Assembly: GCA_943788755.1 (NCBI GenBank)
Contig: CALSRM010000001.1
Location: forward strand, 124,001 to 188,000
Source: an uncultured Flavobacteriales bacterium
GTDB lineage: Bacteria > Bacteroidota > Bacteroidia > Flavobacteriales_D > Parvicellaceae
Direction: 5' to 3'
Length of the DNA stretch: 64,000 nucleotides
Positions 1 to 8,497 of the stretch are shown here, one piece after another; the first letter of the stretch is position 1; every line of letters begins with the position of its first letter. Under the pieces are notes generated by a model. The model did not search any database. It was not told the origin of the DNA and worked only from the letters and a program-made list of their open reading frames with translations. The position numbers and the translations under genes were made by a program.

Positions 1-635
1 ATCAATAACGTAATTATAATAGAAGGAATTGTAGTCCACATCATGTAGCGAATGTGCGTAAATAAGTCTGTTCCAGCAACAGCAGGAGCGAGGTTTGTTG
101 TGTCACTCATAGGCGACATTTTATCTCCAAAATAGGCTCCAGAAATTATTGATCCAGCAATTAAACCAGTGTTTATGTCCATCGCTTGGCCGATACCAAG
201 TAAAGCTACTCCTATTGTAGCTATAGTGGTCCATGAGCTTCCAGTTGCTAACGAAATAATTGCACTAACTATGCAAGCAGCAAATAGAAATATAGTAGGG
301 TTTAATATTTTAAGTCCATAATAAATCATACTTGGCACAATACCACTGATTAACCAGGTTCCCGCTAAAGCACCTATTAATAAAAGAATCAGTAATGCGG
401 GAAGGGCGGATAAAATTGAATCACTAATACCACTGAGCATATCTTTCCATTTGTATTTAAGTCGCCAACCAATTAGCGCTGCTATTGCTGTTCCAAACAA
501 CAGTGCCATTTGATTAGCTCCGCCTAAAGAATCATCTTCCCAAATAGAAATAACAGATATCATTAAAAGAATAACCAAAGCAATTATTGGAGTTAATGCT
601 TGAATTAAAGAAGGTTTTTTGAATGTAGATTCCAT
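1..635 (-). CDS. nhaC: Na+/H+ antiporter, NhaC family (C-terminus beyond window edge)
   Basis: The first 211 residues of a polytopic inner-membrane protein are visible; the gene runs off the left edge. Hydrophobic segments lie near residues 14-32, 45-58, 75-98 and 112-130. The motif TGSSWTT (131-137) and the loop GDKMSPMSDTTN (170-181) are hallmarks of the NhaC family, which exchanges external protons for cytoplasmic sodium; some members (MleN type) also move malate/lactate. I chose ATG at 635 because the family's short hydrophilic N-terminus precedes the first membrane segment. Substrate cannot be told from this fragment. The gene is transcribed away from the following glycosyltransferase region, separated by about 60 bp. 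Confidence 0.88.
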   Translation of the reverse strand, partial: MESTFKKPSLIQALTPIIALVILLMISVISIWEDDSLGGANQMALLFGTAIAALIGWRLKYKWKDMLSGISDSILSALPALLILLLIGALAGTWLISGIVPSMIYYGLKILNPTIFLFAACIVSAIISLATGSSWTTIATIGVALLGIGQAMDINTGLIAGSIISGAYFGDKMSPMSDTTNLAPAVAGTDLFTHIRYMMWTTIPSIIITLL

Positions 636-698
636 ATTAATTTATAATTAATCGTTGTAAAAATACCTTTTTCCAAGAGATTGAGAAAGACTTGCAAT

Positions 699-825
699 TT
701 ATAAATCTTTGAATGTCTTTTTTTTGCGACCAAAATGCTTCCAAACGATATTACTAGAATACATGCCTTCCATTTCTGTAAAACTTTTGTATAACATTTG
801 TTTTCGCTTTTTATTCAATTGCGGG
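699..825 (-). other. Out-of-frame C-terminal tail of the GT2 glycosyltransferase
   Basis: In the frame shifted by one base from the upstream GT2, the minus strand reads PQLNKKRKQMLYKSF, continues through EMEGMYSS and WKHFGRKKK, and stops at 699-701. The junction KNIP-QLNKKRK and the basic, aromatic tail resemble the end of this glycosyltransferase family. This supports a single-base insertion in the G run at 823-825 rather than unrelated intergenic DNA. Confidence 0.6.
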
Positions 826-1701
826 AATGTTTTTGTAAAAATGAAAATGTGCTTTAATGATACTTCCTATGTGCCTTATTTTCCCAGAAAAAAGAAACTT
901 CGCTCCAGCTATACTGTCTAGGAATAATCGTGACAGTATTTTAATAAAAAGACCTTTATCTAGGTTTTTATACAGCGTAAATAAACTGTTTCTAAAGTTT
1001 AAATATGTTTTTTGTGGGTTGATATAGTTTAATGTTCCTCCGCCAACATGATAAACAGAACTAGACCCACAATACATTATTTTTTTCCCACTGTTTTTCA
1101 TTCTCCAGCAAAGGTCGATTTCTTCCATATGTGCTAAATAACTAGCGTCAAACCCCCCAAATTCATGAAATGATTTAGCCTTAATGAACAAACATGCTCC
1201 TGAAGCCCAAAATATTTCAGCTGTATCATCATATTGTCCTTCATCCTTTTCTAAATGGTCAAAAATTCGACCTCGACAAAATGGATAGCCATTTTTATCA
1301 ATCATTCCACCTCCAGCACCAGCATGCTCAAAGTATTGCCTATTGTGGTATGATAAGATTTTTGGCTGTGCTGCAACTATGTTTTCATCGCTTTCTAATA
1401 ATTGAATAATTGGGGTAATCCAATTTGGGGTGACTTCCACATCAGAATTTAAAAGAATGTAATAGTCTGCAGTGACCTGTTTGAGACCTTCGTTATAACC
1501 TCCAGCAAACCAGTAGTTTGAATCGTTTACAATAACCTTTAGTTGAGGGAAGTTGTCTTTCAGAAAAAGAACTGAATCGTCAGTGGAGGCATTGTCTATA
1601 ACGTAAATATCAGCTTCATTGCTGTTTGTAATAACACTGGGTAAGAATTTTTCGAGCCACTTCAACCCATTAAAATTTAATATGACAACTGCAGTATTCA
1701 A
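811..1701 (-). CDS. Glycosyltransferase family 2, C-terminus apparently frameshifted
   Basis: A 296-residue GT-A fold enzyme that transfers a sugar from a nucleotide-sugar donor, probably in cell-surface polysaccharide synthesis (rhamnosyltransferase/WbbL-like). Visible: the N-terminal VVILNFNG strand, the nucleotide-binding DNAST (36-40), the metal-binding NSDVEV (85-90, DxD equivalent) and a downstream MEEIDLCWR acceptor/catalytic segment. Bacteroidota homologues usually continue for about 35-40 more residues with a basic tail. Here the frame stops after ...NIPAIE, while removal of one G from the GGG run at 823-825 would continue it to a stop at 699-701 with a plausible basic tail. So this is either a real C-terminal truncation or a base-call error. 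The catalytic domain looks intact. Confidence 0.85.
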   Translation of the reverse strand: MNTAVVILNFNGLKWLEKFLPSVITNSNEADIYVIDNASTDDSVLFLKDNFPQLKVIVNDSNYWFAGGYNEGLKQVTADYYILLNSDVEVTPNWITPIIQLLESDENIVAAQPKILSYHNRQYFEHAGAGGGMIDKNGYPFCRGRIFDHLEKDEGQYDDTAEIFWASGACLFIKAKSFHEFGGFDASYLAHMEEIDLCWRMKNSGKKIMYCGSSSVYHVGGGTLNYINPQKTYLNFRNSLFTLYKNLDKGLFIKILSRLFLDSIAGAKFLFSGKIRHIGSIIKAHFHFYKNIPAIE

Positions 1702-1749
1702 ATATTTAAAATGAGTGTTATAAAGATTAAAACAATTAAATTTAATTTA

Positions 1750-3195
1750 TTAACGAGGTTTGTAAAATAAATCATCCGTACGATCTCCAAATTCAGGATC
1801 AGGGTTTACATCATCTACATTACCGCCTTTGGTACTTCTTCGCTTTAAATCAATTTTCCAATGAAAGTTTTGGATTTCTCCAATTAAATCAGAATGTAAT
1901 AATTCATAATCATTTGTAACTAAATCACGATCATAAAAAACAAAACGTTTATTATTAAATTTTCCAATTTTGTAGTAATGCCATATTTGATAGGGATATG
2001 AATTCGCTTCACTTCTCTGGTCATGCACAGTATTTGGAGCTCCATATTTCAGGAAAATACGTCCCCTATCTGTTTGATAACCTTTCTTGATACGCGTACC
2101 AAACTTAAGTTGTACTTGTTGTACTTGAAACTTATATGCATTCCAATCCTTTTCTGGAGTAACCGTGTTTCTGTTGTACCAAAAACTATAAATATATTGA
2201 AGTTTTAATGTATCGGTCATGTCGTCTAATTGACCATCAACAATTTTCTTCTCAATCTGGGTTGAAATGGGACGCAGGCAATAAATAAATTCATCCAACG
2301 AATCCATTGATAGCCTATCGGTGAATTGTCCAGCAAGATTTACATCTTTTAAGTTTTCAGTATTGAGGTCATTTAATAAATTTAAGCGTTGGAATCGTAA
2401 TTTCTTTTCCGCAACAACCTGGTTGTCTTTGTTTTTTACTTGTACCACAAGGTTATAGTTTCCGGTCGGAAGAGTGCCAATTTCAAATATATTTAGCGTA
2501 GCATTGACAGGATTAGATTTTTCCTTACTTAATTTATTGAAGCTTCCTGCAATTACGCCTCTTTCGTAGGATTCAATGAAGTGTTGTAATACATATTTCC
2601 CGTTTTCTCCTAATTCTTTGTCCGTATTATATATTTCAAAATAGTAAGCAATTTTATCAAATTCAGGTGAAAAATAATCAGAGACCAGTGGAACCATTTC
2701 AAAGCCAGACTTTGAAGTTTTGGAAGCTTTATCAGATTTCCAAAACGAATCAATTAATTCAATATCAGATATGGTAATGAGATCATTGAAATCTACTGTA
2801 ATTTCTTCGTAATAGGTTGTCTTTTGAGCAGATTCGTTAAATAAGTCTAAAATCTCTACTTCATATTCATAATTTCCATTTTCAACAAAAAAACGATGGA
2901 GATGCAATGGGTCGTTGTATAGGTCTTTGGTTGTGACACCTTTGTTTTCTAGTACTATTTTTTGAAAATCTATAATCTTACCATCTTTCTTTAACATTTG
3001 CAAAATCTCTATTTTACATCTGTCAACACCTAAATCATTTGGAATGTATTTAATAGAACCTGAAAAAATGCTTATATAGGTTTCAATAAATGGAGAACTA
3101 GGAGAATCAAATTTTTTAAAGCCAATTGTAGCTTCAGCCTGAGTATATCCAAGAGTACAAATGGCCATTAGTACAAGAAATGATAGATTTTTCAT
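1750..3195 (-). CDS. GWxTD domain-containing secreted protein
   Basis: The protein has 481 residues from the chosen ATG at 3195. An upstream in-frame start exists at 3240, but it would bury the signal peptide MKNLSFLVLMAICTLGYTQA behind 15 hydrophilic residues. The mature protein has a long beta-rich N-terminal part and, near the C-terminus, the GWxTD module common in Bacteroidota: a variant motif GYQTDRG followed by RIFLKYGAPN, an aromatic IWHYY stretch and a basic, Asp-rich tail ending in LFYKPR. The family's function is unknown; proteins of this type are periplasmic or surface-exposed. It is divergent from the DUF4294 gene, with about 150 bp of shared upstream DNA. Confidence 0.82.
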   Translation of the reverse strand: MKNLSFLVLMAICTLGYTQAEATIGFKKFDSPSSPFIETYISIFSGSIKYIPNDLGVDRCKIEILQMLKKDGKIIDFQKIVLENKGVTTKDLYNDPLHLHRFFVENGNYEYEVEILDLFNESAQKTTYYEEITVDFNDLITISDIELIDSFWKSDKASKTSKSGFEMVPLVSDYFSPEFDKIAYYFEIYNTDKELGENGKYVLQHFIESYERGVIAGSFNKLSKEKSNPVNATLNIFEIGTLPTGNYNLVVQVKNKDNQVVAEKKLRFQRLNLLNDLNTENLKDVNLAGQFTDRLSMDSLDEFIYCLRPISTQIEKKIVDGQLDDMTDTLKLQYIYSFWYNRNTVTPEKDWNAYKFQVQQVQLKFGTRIKKGYQTDRGRIFLKYGAPNTVHDQRSEANSYPYQIWHYYKIGKFNNKRFVFYDRDLVTNDYELLHSDLIGEIQNFHWKIDLKRRSTKGGNVDDVNPDPEFGDRTDDLFYKPR

Positions 3196-3344
3196 TTTTC
3201 GATATTTTGGATAGTAACAAATGTACGTTAATAAAGCCAAAATAGAGGAAGACTTATTTATTGAAGTGTTATATTGTGTTAAAAAAGTTACTAATCGGAT
3301 TGAAATGGATAACTTATTACCAGTATTTTCGTTGTAACGGTGGA

Positions 3345-4013
3345 ATGAAAATGCTAATAATTTATGTACTAACGATTGTTATTTCAATTGCGAGTTTTTC
3401 GCAAGGCATTAATAATGAAATAAAATTGCAGGTAATTGGTGAAGATATTTCGACTCCTGGATATGTATTAAACGATGTTCTTATCAAGGGAGATAATTCT
3501 GAGTACTTAAAAAATTATAGAACTACGAGGTATTTTTTGAGAAGAGTTTATACCTACTCTCAATTGGCATCAGCGATGCTAAATGAATATCAAGATTCTA
3601 TTTCGCACATGACCTCTAAACGTGATAAAAGGAAATATTTGAAACAAGCAAATAAAGAACTAAAGGACGAGTTTGGAGAAGAAATAAAAAATATGTCCAT
3701 AACGCGTGGTGTTTATTTAAATAAACTAATATTCAGAGAAACAGGACTAACAACCTATGATATTATTAAAGATTACAGAGGTGGTGGAAAAGCTGCTTTC
3801 CTACAAACACTTTGTCGGTTAAACGGTCAGGACCTTAAATTAACTTACTCTCCCGAGGGGGAAGATGTTATCATGGAGAGAATAATTAAAGAGATTGAAG
3901 CAGGTAAGATTAAAACATTACCGCGAACTGCAGTGACTCAAAAAGGAAAGCATATTCAAAAAAATAAAAAAAAGAAAAATCTTAGAAAAACAAAAGGAAA
4001 CGGAGTGATGTAG
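3345..4013 (+). CDS. DUF4294 domain-containing secreted protein
   Basis: A protein of 222 residues from ATG 3345, which gives a clean signal peptide (MKMLIIYVLTIVISIASFSQG); a longer frame begins at 3261 but adds a non-signal N-terminus. The central part (roughly 30-180) matches the Bacteroidota DUF4294 family: a YRTTRYFLRRVYTYSQLA segment, a charged helix with KRDKRKYLKQANKELK, then GVYLNKLIFRETG and DIIKDYRGG. The C-terminus is strongly basic (KKKKNLRKTK), suggesting contact with peptidoglycan or an anionic surface. Function unknown. It converges on the hydrolase gene downstream, with 12 bp between the stops. Confidence 0.78.
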   Translation: MKMLIIYVLTIVISIASFSQGINNEIKLQVIGEDISTPGYVLNDVLIKGDNSEYLKNYRTTRYFLRRVYTYSQLASAMLNEYQDSISHMTSKRDKRKYLKQANKELKDEFGEEIKNMSITRGVYLNKLIFRETGLTTYDIIKDYRGGGKAAFLQTLCRLNGQDLKLTYSPEGEDVIMERIIKEIEAGKIKTLPRTAVTQKGKHIQKNKKKKNLRKTKGNGVM

Positions 4014-4025
4014 CGGCTAGATAAT

Positions 4026-5039
4026 TTATTTACCGTGATTTCTTCCGTTAATTTTACCTTTGCTAAAATATTCATCATTCTTTTTCATTTCCTCTTTCAT
4101 TTCTTCAGATAAATCTTCTTTTAAGTCCGATAAGTCCGGTTGACCAGCATTTACCCATGCTGTATACCAAAAACTTCCTGCGGTTAAGATTGATTCTCTC
4201 ATTCTTCTTTCCTGCATTCCATTCAATCTTCTTTGGTATTCCATAGAGAAATCTTCACTATAAACCTTCATCACAACACGACCTCTGTGCTCAAAAGAAT
4301 ATTTTTTATCATCATCAAAAAGTTCTGTTAATTCTTTTTCTATGCTGAACACAGAGTCCAATGCGTAATGACTTTGTTTAACAATGTTCCAGGCTTTTTC
4401 CAAGGGGTTAGAGATATAACTAGCTCTACCCACCATATAATCATAGTTTTCAGCAGATAATTCAGGGATTCTGGATTCCCAAAATCCATGTATTCCCTTC
4501 TGATTTGTCATTTGTCCATTATAGTTTTCGGTAGTATGCAGAGGAACATGAGAGTCACCAACATAGTGACCTAAATCTGCTGAGTATTGTAATATTTTAT
4601 CTAAGTTCTTTTCCTTAAAAGCTCTTGTCAACCTTTTTACCATTACATCAAGGTGCCATGGAACGATCCCATAGGCTTTGAGTGTGTCCTCCGAAAATTT
4701 TTCAACTGCATCCTTCCATCTTTTTGGAACAACGTCAAATGGATCTTCCCCATTGTGCGCGTAATGATCAATATCGATGTAATGCCTTTCCGCTTCTCCT
4801 TTAGCTGCATATCTTCGTTTATCTGGGTCGATTGCATGCTCTGTTAAAAATTCAATGTGTTTTTTGTAAAAGGTGAATAGTTCTGGAGGCAAAGTAAATA
4901 CCGCCATTCTATTAATTCGTTTATGTGCATAAAAACCCCAACTAGAAGAACATTTGCTGCTGCCATTGTGGGGATCGGTGCCGGCCTTAATGTTAAGTGT
5001 CGAACTGATTAAAAGTATAAAGACAATTGTTTTTAGCAT
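4026..5039 (-). CDS. Secreted S1/P1 nuclease / zinc-dependent phospholipase C-like hydrolase
   Basis: The 337-residue protein has an N-terminal signal peptide (MLKTIVFILLISSTLNIKAG). The fold's zinc ligands are recognisable: WGFYAHKRIN near residue 35, HYIDIDHY about 105-112, the key DLGHYVGDSHVPLH segment (HxxxD plus H) in the middle, and GIHGFWESRIPE further on. This set defines the S1/P1 nuclease and bacterial zinc phospholipase C superfamily, which cleaves phosphodiesters in single-stranded nucleic acids or phospholipids. Which substrate is used here is not determinable. The charged C-terminus (EDLSEEMKEEMKKNDEYF) is a lineage-specific extension. A nutrient-scavenging exoenzyme is the likely role (inference). 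Confidence 0.8.
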   Translation of the reverse strand: MLKTIVFILLISSTLNIKAGTDPHNGSSKCSSSWGFYAHKRINRMAVFTLPPELFTFYKKHIEFLTEHAIDPDKRRYAAKGEAERHYIDIDHYAHNGEDPFDVVPKRWKDAVEKFSEDTLKAYGIVPWHLDVMVKRLTRAFKEKNLDKILQYSADLGHYVGDSHVPLHTTENYNGQMTNQKGIHGFWESRIPELSAENYDYMVGRASYISNPLEKAWNIVKQSHYALDSVFSIEKELTELFDDDKKYSFEHRGRVVMKVYSEDFSMEYQRRLNGMQERRMRESILTAGSFWYTAWVNAGQPDLSDLKEDLSEEMKEEMKKNDEYFSKGKINGRNHGK

Positions 5040-5142
5040 TCAATGGAATAATTATATGCCGCCTAAGATAATCAAAAGTCAGTTTGTAATCTTTTTTATC
5101 TATATATTATTCGTATAAAACAAATAATTCAGTGAAGGTGAC

Positions 5143-5241
5143 ATGAAAAAAAGAGACCTAATCCCAAATACAACTTTGGCTATTGATGCTGGATATCAAA
5201 GAATCAAGTTTGTGATTTTGAGTTTTGATTTTAAGAAGTAA
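5143..5241 (+). CDS. Possible small ORF, 32 residues
   Basis: A short frame (start MKKRDLIPN, end SFDFKK) lies in the otherwise empty 347-bp gap between two genes. It is preceded by GAAGGTG seven to nine bases upstream, a purine-rich spacing unusual for this genome. No family is recognised. It could equally be chance, and nothing else in the 5040-5386 gap looks coding. Flanking sequence is AT-rich without a clear terminator. Confidence 0.2.
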   Translation: MKKRDLIPNTTLAIDAGYQRIKFVILSFDFKK

Positions 5242-5386
5242 GATTCAGAACGACCAAGTTTAACGTCATTACGAAAAATTTTAGAAGAAAATTTTGTGGC
5301 AATCTTGTCATAACTGGAAGAAATTGTTACAAAAGTTGCATTTCATTTTGATTTTTTGCGGTGACGTTCTATTCGGATGAGCAAAA

Positions 5387-6787
5387 CTATTGATACTCAT
5401 AACAGCCAATGGTGTTTCCGAATCTACCATTACCATCTAAGTCATTTCCGGAAGTAGATCCAAAAGCTTGTCCAACAGCAGGTGAGTTACTTGGAACGTG
5501 GTAATCCCAAACACTAGGATCGACAAATAAAGGGTCGCTGTTGGTTGCGCAGTTTGAGAAGAAATTAGCATTCGCAATTGTCATATCTGTTTTTATCAAG
5601 CAATTGGCAAAATTAAATACTGGAGCAGATCCAGCAAGGCTCCTAGCTAGGGTATCTATAACAAATTCATTGTCGTTATTACCATAAATAATACTATTGG
5701 TAAAAGTAGCAGTCGTAAACGGTCTATATTGAATGGTGCTTCCTGATTCATAGTAATCAGAAAAAGCAAATAATCCAGAATTTCTAGTGCTGCTCCAGTA
5801 ATTACCAAATGTGCAATGGTCAAAATTAACAGATCCTCCAATGGAAATAACAGCTGAATATTGAGCAGAATTACCAAATAAACAATTTACCGCGGCAACA
5901 TTTGCTCCTTGGGTTAATATCCCAGCAAATAGGCTATTGTCTATTTTTACTGAATTCAAATTAACCGTGGTTCCATTTCCAGCTGTATCAATTTGGATTC
6001 CTATAACGGCATTTTTTATTTCTGCATAGTCAATACTGCTTGTCAGAGGTTCAATGAAGTAAATTCCTCTCCATTGACCAGCGACACTATCGGCTGGATA
6101 GAGCAAGAAGTCTGCTGTTCTGTCTTGCGAAAACTCAACGGGGTTACCCACGGATCCGTTCACCAATAAAGAACCTTTATAAACTAGAAGCGTGGCACTA
6201 TTATGACCATGAACTTTAGTTCCTGCAGGAATCGTTAAGGTAATAGCTGAATCCACGGCGCAATAGTTATAAATAACATGCGGCTTGTCATTATTCCAAG
6301 TCTCATCTACTACTATTATTTCTTTTACGTGAAAATAGGCATCTTGTCCCCAAGCATTTAAAAGAACTCTCTGCTCATTTCCATTGGTTAAGAACATAAT
6401 TGAATCCTCAACCACTAATGGATTATTAGAATTATTTGGGTCAACCGTAACCTCAACAAAAACAAAAAGACTGTCATTTGCTTCAATTTCCACTTCATTA
6501 AAACTAACTCCAGGGCTACCATCGACATTTATTCTAAATTGCGATTGTGTTCCGCTGGCTAACCAAATATCAGAAACAATTAATTTTCCAGAATTATTAT
6601 TGTAGATTTTAAAATATTTGGTAGTTGACCCAATGGTAGTAAATACTGTATCGAAAAGAACGGTGTCTAAAGAGAACTCCAATTTCGCTGAATTATCGGT
6701 TAATAATTGCGTTTTTTTGCAGTTGGAAAGCAGCAGCAAAGCGCTAGTTCCAATAAGTAAAAGTACTATTTTAAAAAAAGTTTTCAT
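5387..6787 (-). CDS. Surface lipoprotein with right-handed beta-helix repeats (choice-of-anchor Q-like)
   Basis: A 466-residue lipoprotein: the signal peptide ends in LLLLSNC, with Cys23 as lipidation site. Residues 30-160 form an Ig-like/ASPM-type region on gene-typical repeats of YYKFKI-type strands. From about 180 on there are short beta-helix coils with hydrophobic alternation and Asn ladders (for example NAVIGIQIDTAGNGTTVNL). The C-terminus GSTSGNDLDGNGRFGNTIGC is the choice-of-anchor Q signature found in Bacteroidota parallel beta-helix proteins. The protein is likely anchored in the outer membrane and faces the periplasm or the outside; ligand unknown. It is a single-gene unit, divergent from rpmE2. 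Confidence 0.78.
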   Translation of the reverse strand: MKTFFKIVLLLIGTSALLLLSNCKKTQLLTDNSAKLEFSLDTVLFDTVFTTIGSTTKYFKIYNNNSGKLIVSDIWLASGTQSQFRINVDGSPGVSFNEVEIEANDSLFVFVEVTVDPNNSNNPLVVEDSIMFLTNGNEQRVLLNAWGQDAYFHVKEIIVVDETWNNDKPHVIYNYCAVDSAITLTIPAGTKVHGHNSATLLVYKGSLLVNGSVGNPVEFSQDRTADFLLYPADSVAGQWRGIYFIEPLTSSIDYAEIKNAVIGIQIDTAGNGTTVNLNSVKIDNSLFAGILTQGANVAAVNCLFGNSAQYSAVISIGGSVNFDHCTFGNYWSSTRNSGLFAFSDYYESGSTIQYRPFTTATFTNSIIYGNNDNEFVIDTLARSLAGSAPVFNFANCLIKTDMTIANANFFSNCATNSDPLFVDPSVWDYHVPSNSPAVGQAFGSTSGNDLDGNGRFGNTIGCYEYQ

Positions 6788-6872
6788 TACTTGGCTACAA
6801 ACCTAAAGTTATTTACACAGTCTATAACTGATAAATAGCAAATATATTTTGTCTATTTTATTGTTTTGCTGA

Positions 6873-6902
6873 TTGTCTAATTAAAAAGAAAGTGTACATT
6901 TG
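6873..6902 (+). promoter_or_regulatory. Bacteroidota-type promoter of rpmE2
   Basis: TTG at 6873-6875, a 19-bp spacer, then TACATTTG at 6895-6902 match the -33/-7 pattern (TTTG / TAnnTTTG) of the Bacteroidota primary sigma factor. The expected transcript starts about 20 bases before the L31 start codon. Confidence 0.7.
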
Positions 6903-6928
6903 CACACTGAAATTAATAATAAAGTAAA

Positions 6929-7186
6929 ATGAAAGCAGGAATACACCCAGAGAATTACAGATTAGTAGTATTTAAAGATATGTCAAACGAATATTCGTTT
7001 GTAACTAACAGTTGTGCACCGTCTGCGGATACAATCAAATGGGAAGATGGAAATGAATATCCTTTAATTAAATTGGAAATTTCTCACAAATCACATCCTT
7101 TCTTTACTGGTAAACAAACATTAGTTGATACTGCAGGACGTATCGATAAGTTTAAAAACAGATATGTTTCTCGTAATAAGGGTTAA
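6929..7186 (+). CDS. rpmE2: 50S ribosomal protein L31, type B
   Basis: An 85-residue protein with the start MKAGIHPENY and the conserved segments FKDMSNEYSFVTNS, YPLIKLEISHKSHPFFTG and the C-terminal AGRIDKFKNRY. The longer type B form lacks the zinc-binding CxxC of type A: the only Cys visible is in NSCAPSAD. L31 joins the 50S central protuberance and bridges the subunits. In Bacteroidota the type B copy is the usual, constitutive one. The gene has its own strong promoter (6873-6902) and an efficient terminator just downstream, so it is monocistronic. Confidence 0.95.
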   Translation: MKAGIHPENYRLVVFKDMSNEYSFVTNSCAPSADTIKWEDGNEYPLIKLEISHKSHPFFTGKQTLVDTAGRIDKFKNRYVSRNKG

Positions 7187-7207
7187 GCCTTATTTAAAGA
7201 TATTCAA

Positions 7208-7239
7208 AACCCTCGACTTTTTAGTCGGGGGTTTTTTTG
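7208..7239 (+). terminator. Intrinsic terminator after rpmE2
   Basis: The stem ACCCTCGAC / GTCGGGGGT (one G-U pair) around a TTTTTA loop is followed by a run of seven T. It lies 22 bases after the L31 stop codon. Confidence 0.88.
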
Positions 7240-7282
7240 TATATAAATATTGGTACTTTTATACCACAATTAAAATCAATAT

Positions 7283-8458
7283 ATGGGCATTGTATTATTT
7301 GACGGTGTAGCTCACCAGCAACTTTTACCTTTAACTTACACTAAACCTGTTGCTGCTTTGCGCGTGGGTATTTTTACCATTCAAGAAAAATGGAATCATT
7401 ATTTGGGAGCTGACACATCGATACGAACGAAAGATTATTTGACGGAGAAGTTCAAAGGTAATAATGTTAAAACGGAAATAGGTGTGTTCGCCGGACTATT
7501 GCCAGATGAGGATATCGTAGATACTATTAACAACCTCGAGGAAAACCAACTGTTAATGCACAATGATCAGGTGATTGCTATTTGTCCACTACCTGCCGGG
7601 GAGGATATGAACGACGCACTTGCTAAAATGACTGTTCTTAAGTATGCGGGAGATTTAAATATTATTAATCGTCCATGGGATATCTTTAAATTGAATGGTG
7701 AGGAATTAGAAAAGGACTTTAAAATAGTTATAGCAGAAAAAGAGTCAGAAGAAATTGATGCATCTAATACTATCTTAGGAAAAAGAGTTTTTATTGAAAA
7801 AGGAGCAAAAGTTACTTGTTCGATTTTAAATTCTACAACAGGTCCAATATTTATAGCTAAAAACGCAGAAGTAATGGAAGGCTGCATGATTCGAGGAGGT
7901 TTTGCTTTGCTAGAAAGTGCTGTTCTTAAAATGGGAACAAAAATATACGGCCCAACTACTATTGGTCCCTTTTGCAAGGTTGGCGGTGAAGTTGGAAATT
8001 CGGTTATGCAAGGCTATTCAAACAAAGGACACGATGGTTATATGGGTAATAGCGTAATAGGAGAGTGGTGTAATTTAGGCGCTGACACAAATACTTCAAA
8101 CTTGAAAAATAACTACGGAAACGTCAAGGTTTGGAGTTATAAAGAAGAAGCATTGATTGATTCGGAAGAACAGTTTTGTGGATTAATAATGGGTGACCAT
8201 TCCAAATGTGGAATTAATACCATGTTCAATACAGGTACGGTCGTTGGTGCTTATGCGAATATTTATGGCGGAGGCTTTCCAGACAAGCATATCCCCTCTT
8301 TTTCTTGGGGAGGAAGTGATGGTTTTACAACGTACAAATTAGAAAAGTCTTACGAAGTGGCAAAACAAGTGATGGCTCGAAGAAACATTGAGCTGATAGC
8401 TGCTGACAAAGAAATCTTGAAGACGGTTTTTGAGAATACAGAAAAGTTTAGAGAGTAG
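7283..8458 (+). CDS. GlmU-like sugar-1-phosphate nucleotidyltransferase / acyltransferase family protein
   Basis: A 391-residue protein. The N-terminal half (1-165) is the GlmU-Nter module of Bacteroidota; its first strand reads MGIVLFDGVAHQQLLPLTYTK, so the usual GxGxRx5PK pyrophosphorylase loop is degenerate and catalytic activity is unsure. Residues about 165-350 form a left-handed beta-helix of hexapeptide repeats (IGPFCKVGGEVGNS, MGNSVIGEWCNLGAD, MGDHSKCGINTMFNTG), as in UDP-GlcNAc pyrophosphorylase/acetyltransferase proteins. It probably supplies or modifies an activated amino sugar for the envelope. ATG 7283 is the only sensible start. It stands alone, downstream of the L31 terminator. 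Confidence 0.82.
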   Translation: MGIVLFDGVAHQQLLPLTYTKPVAALRVGIFTIQEKWNHYLGADTSIRTKDYLTEKFKGNNVKTEIGVFAGLLPDEDIVDTINNLEENQLLMHNDQVIAICPLPAGEDMNDALAKMTVLKYAGDLNIINRPWDIFKLNGEELEKDFKIVIAEKESEEIDASNTILGKRVFIEKGAKVTCSILNSTTGPIFIAKNAEVMEGCMIRGGFALLESAVLKMGTKIYGPTTIGPFCKVGGEVGNSVMQGYSNKGHDGYMGNSVIGEWCNLGADTNTSNLKNNYGNVKVWSYKEEALIDSEEQFCGLIMGDHSKCGINTMFNTGTVVGAYANIYGGGFPDKHIPSFSWGGSDGFTTYKLEKSYEVAKQVMARRNIELIAADKEILKTVFENTEKFRE

Positions 8459-8497
8459 TTTGCAGTCTAAATGAGTCTTGCAGATTATGGTATGCAG

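Noticed and set aside
709-921. A 70-residue plus-strand frame
   Set aside because: Antisense to the GT2 gene and its shifted tail; no protein-like features.
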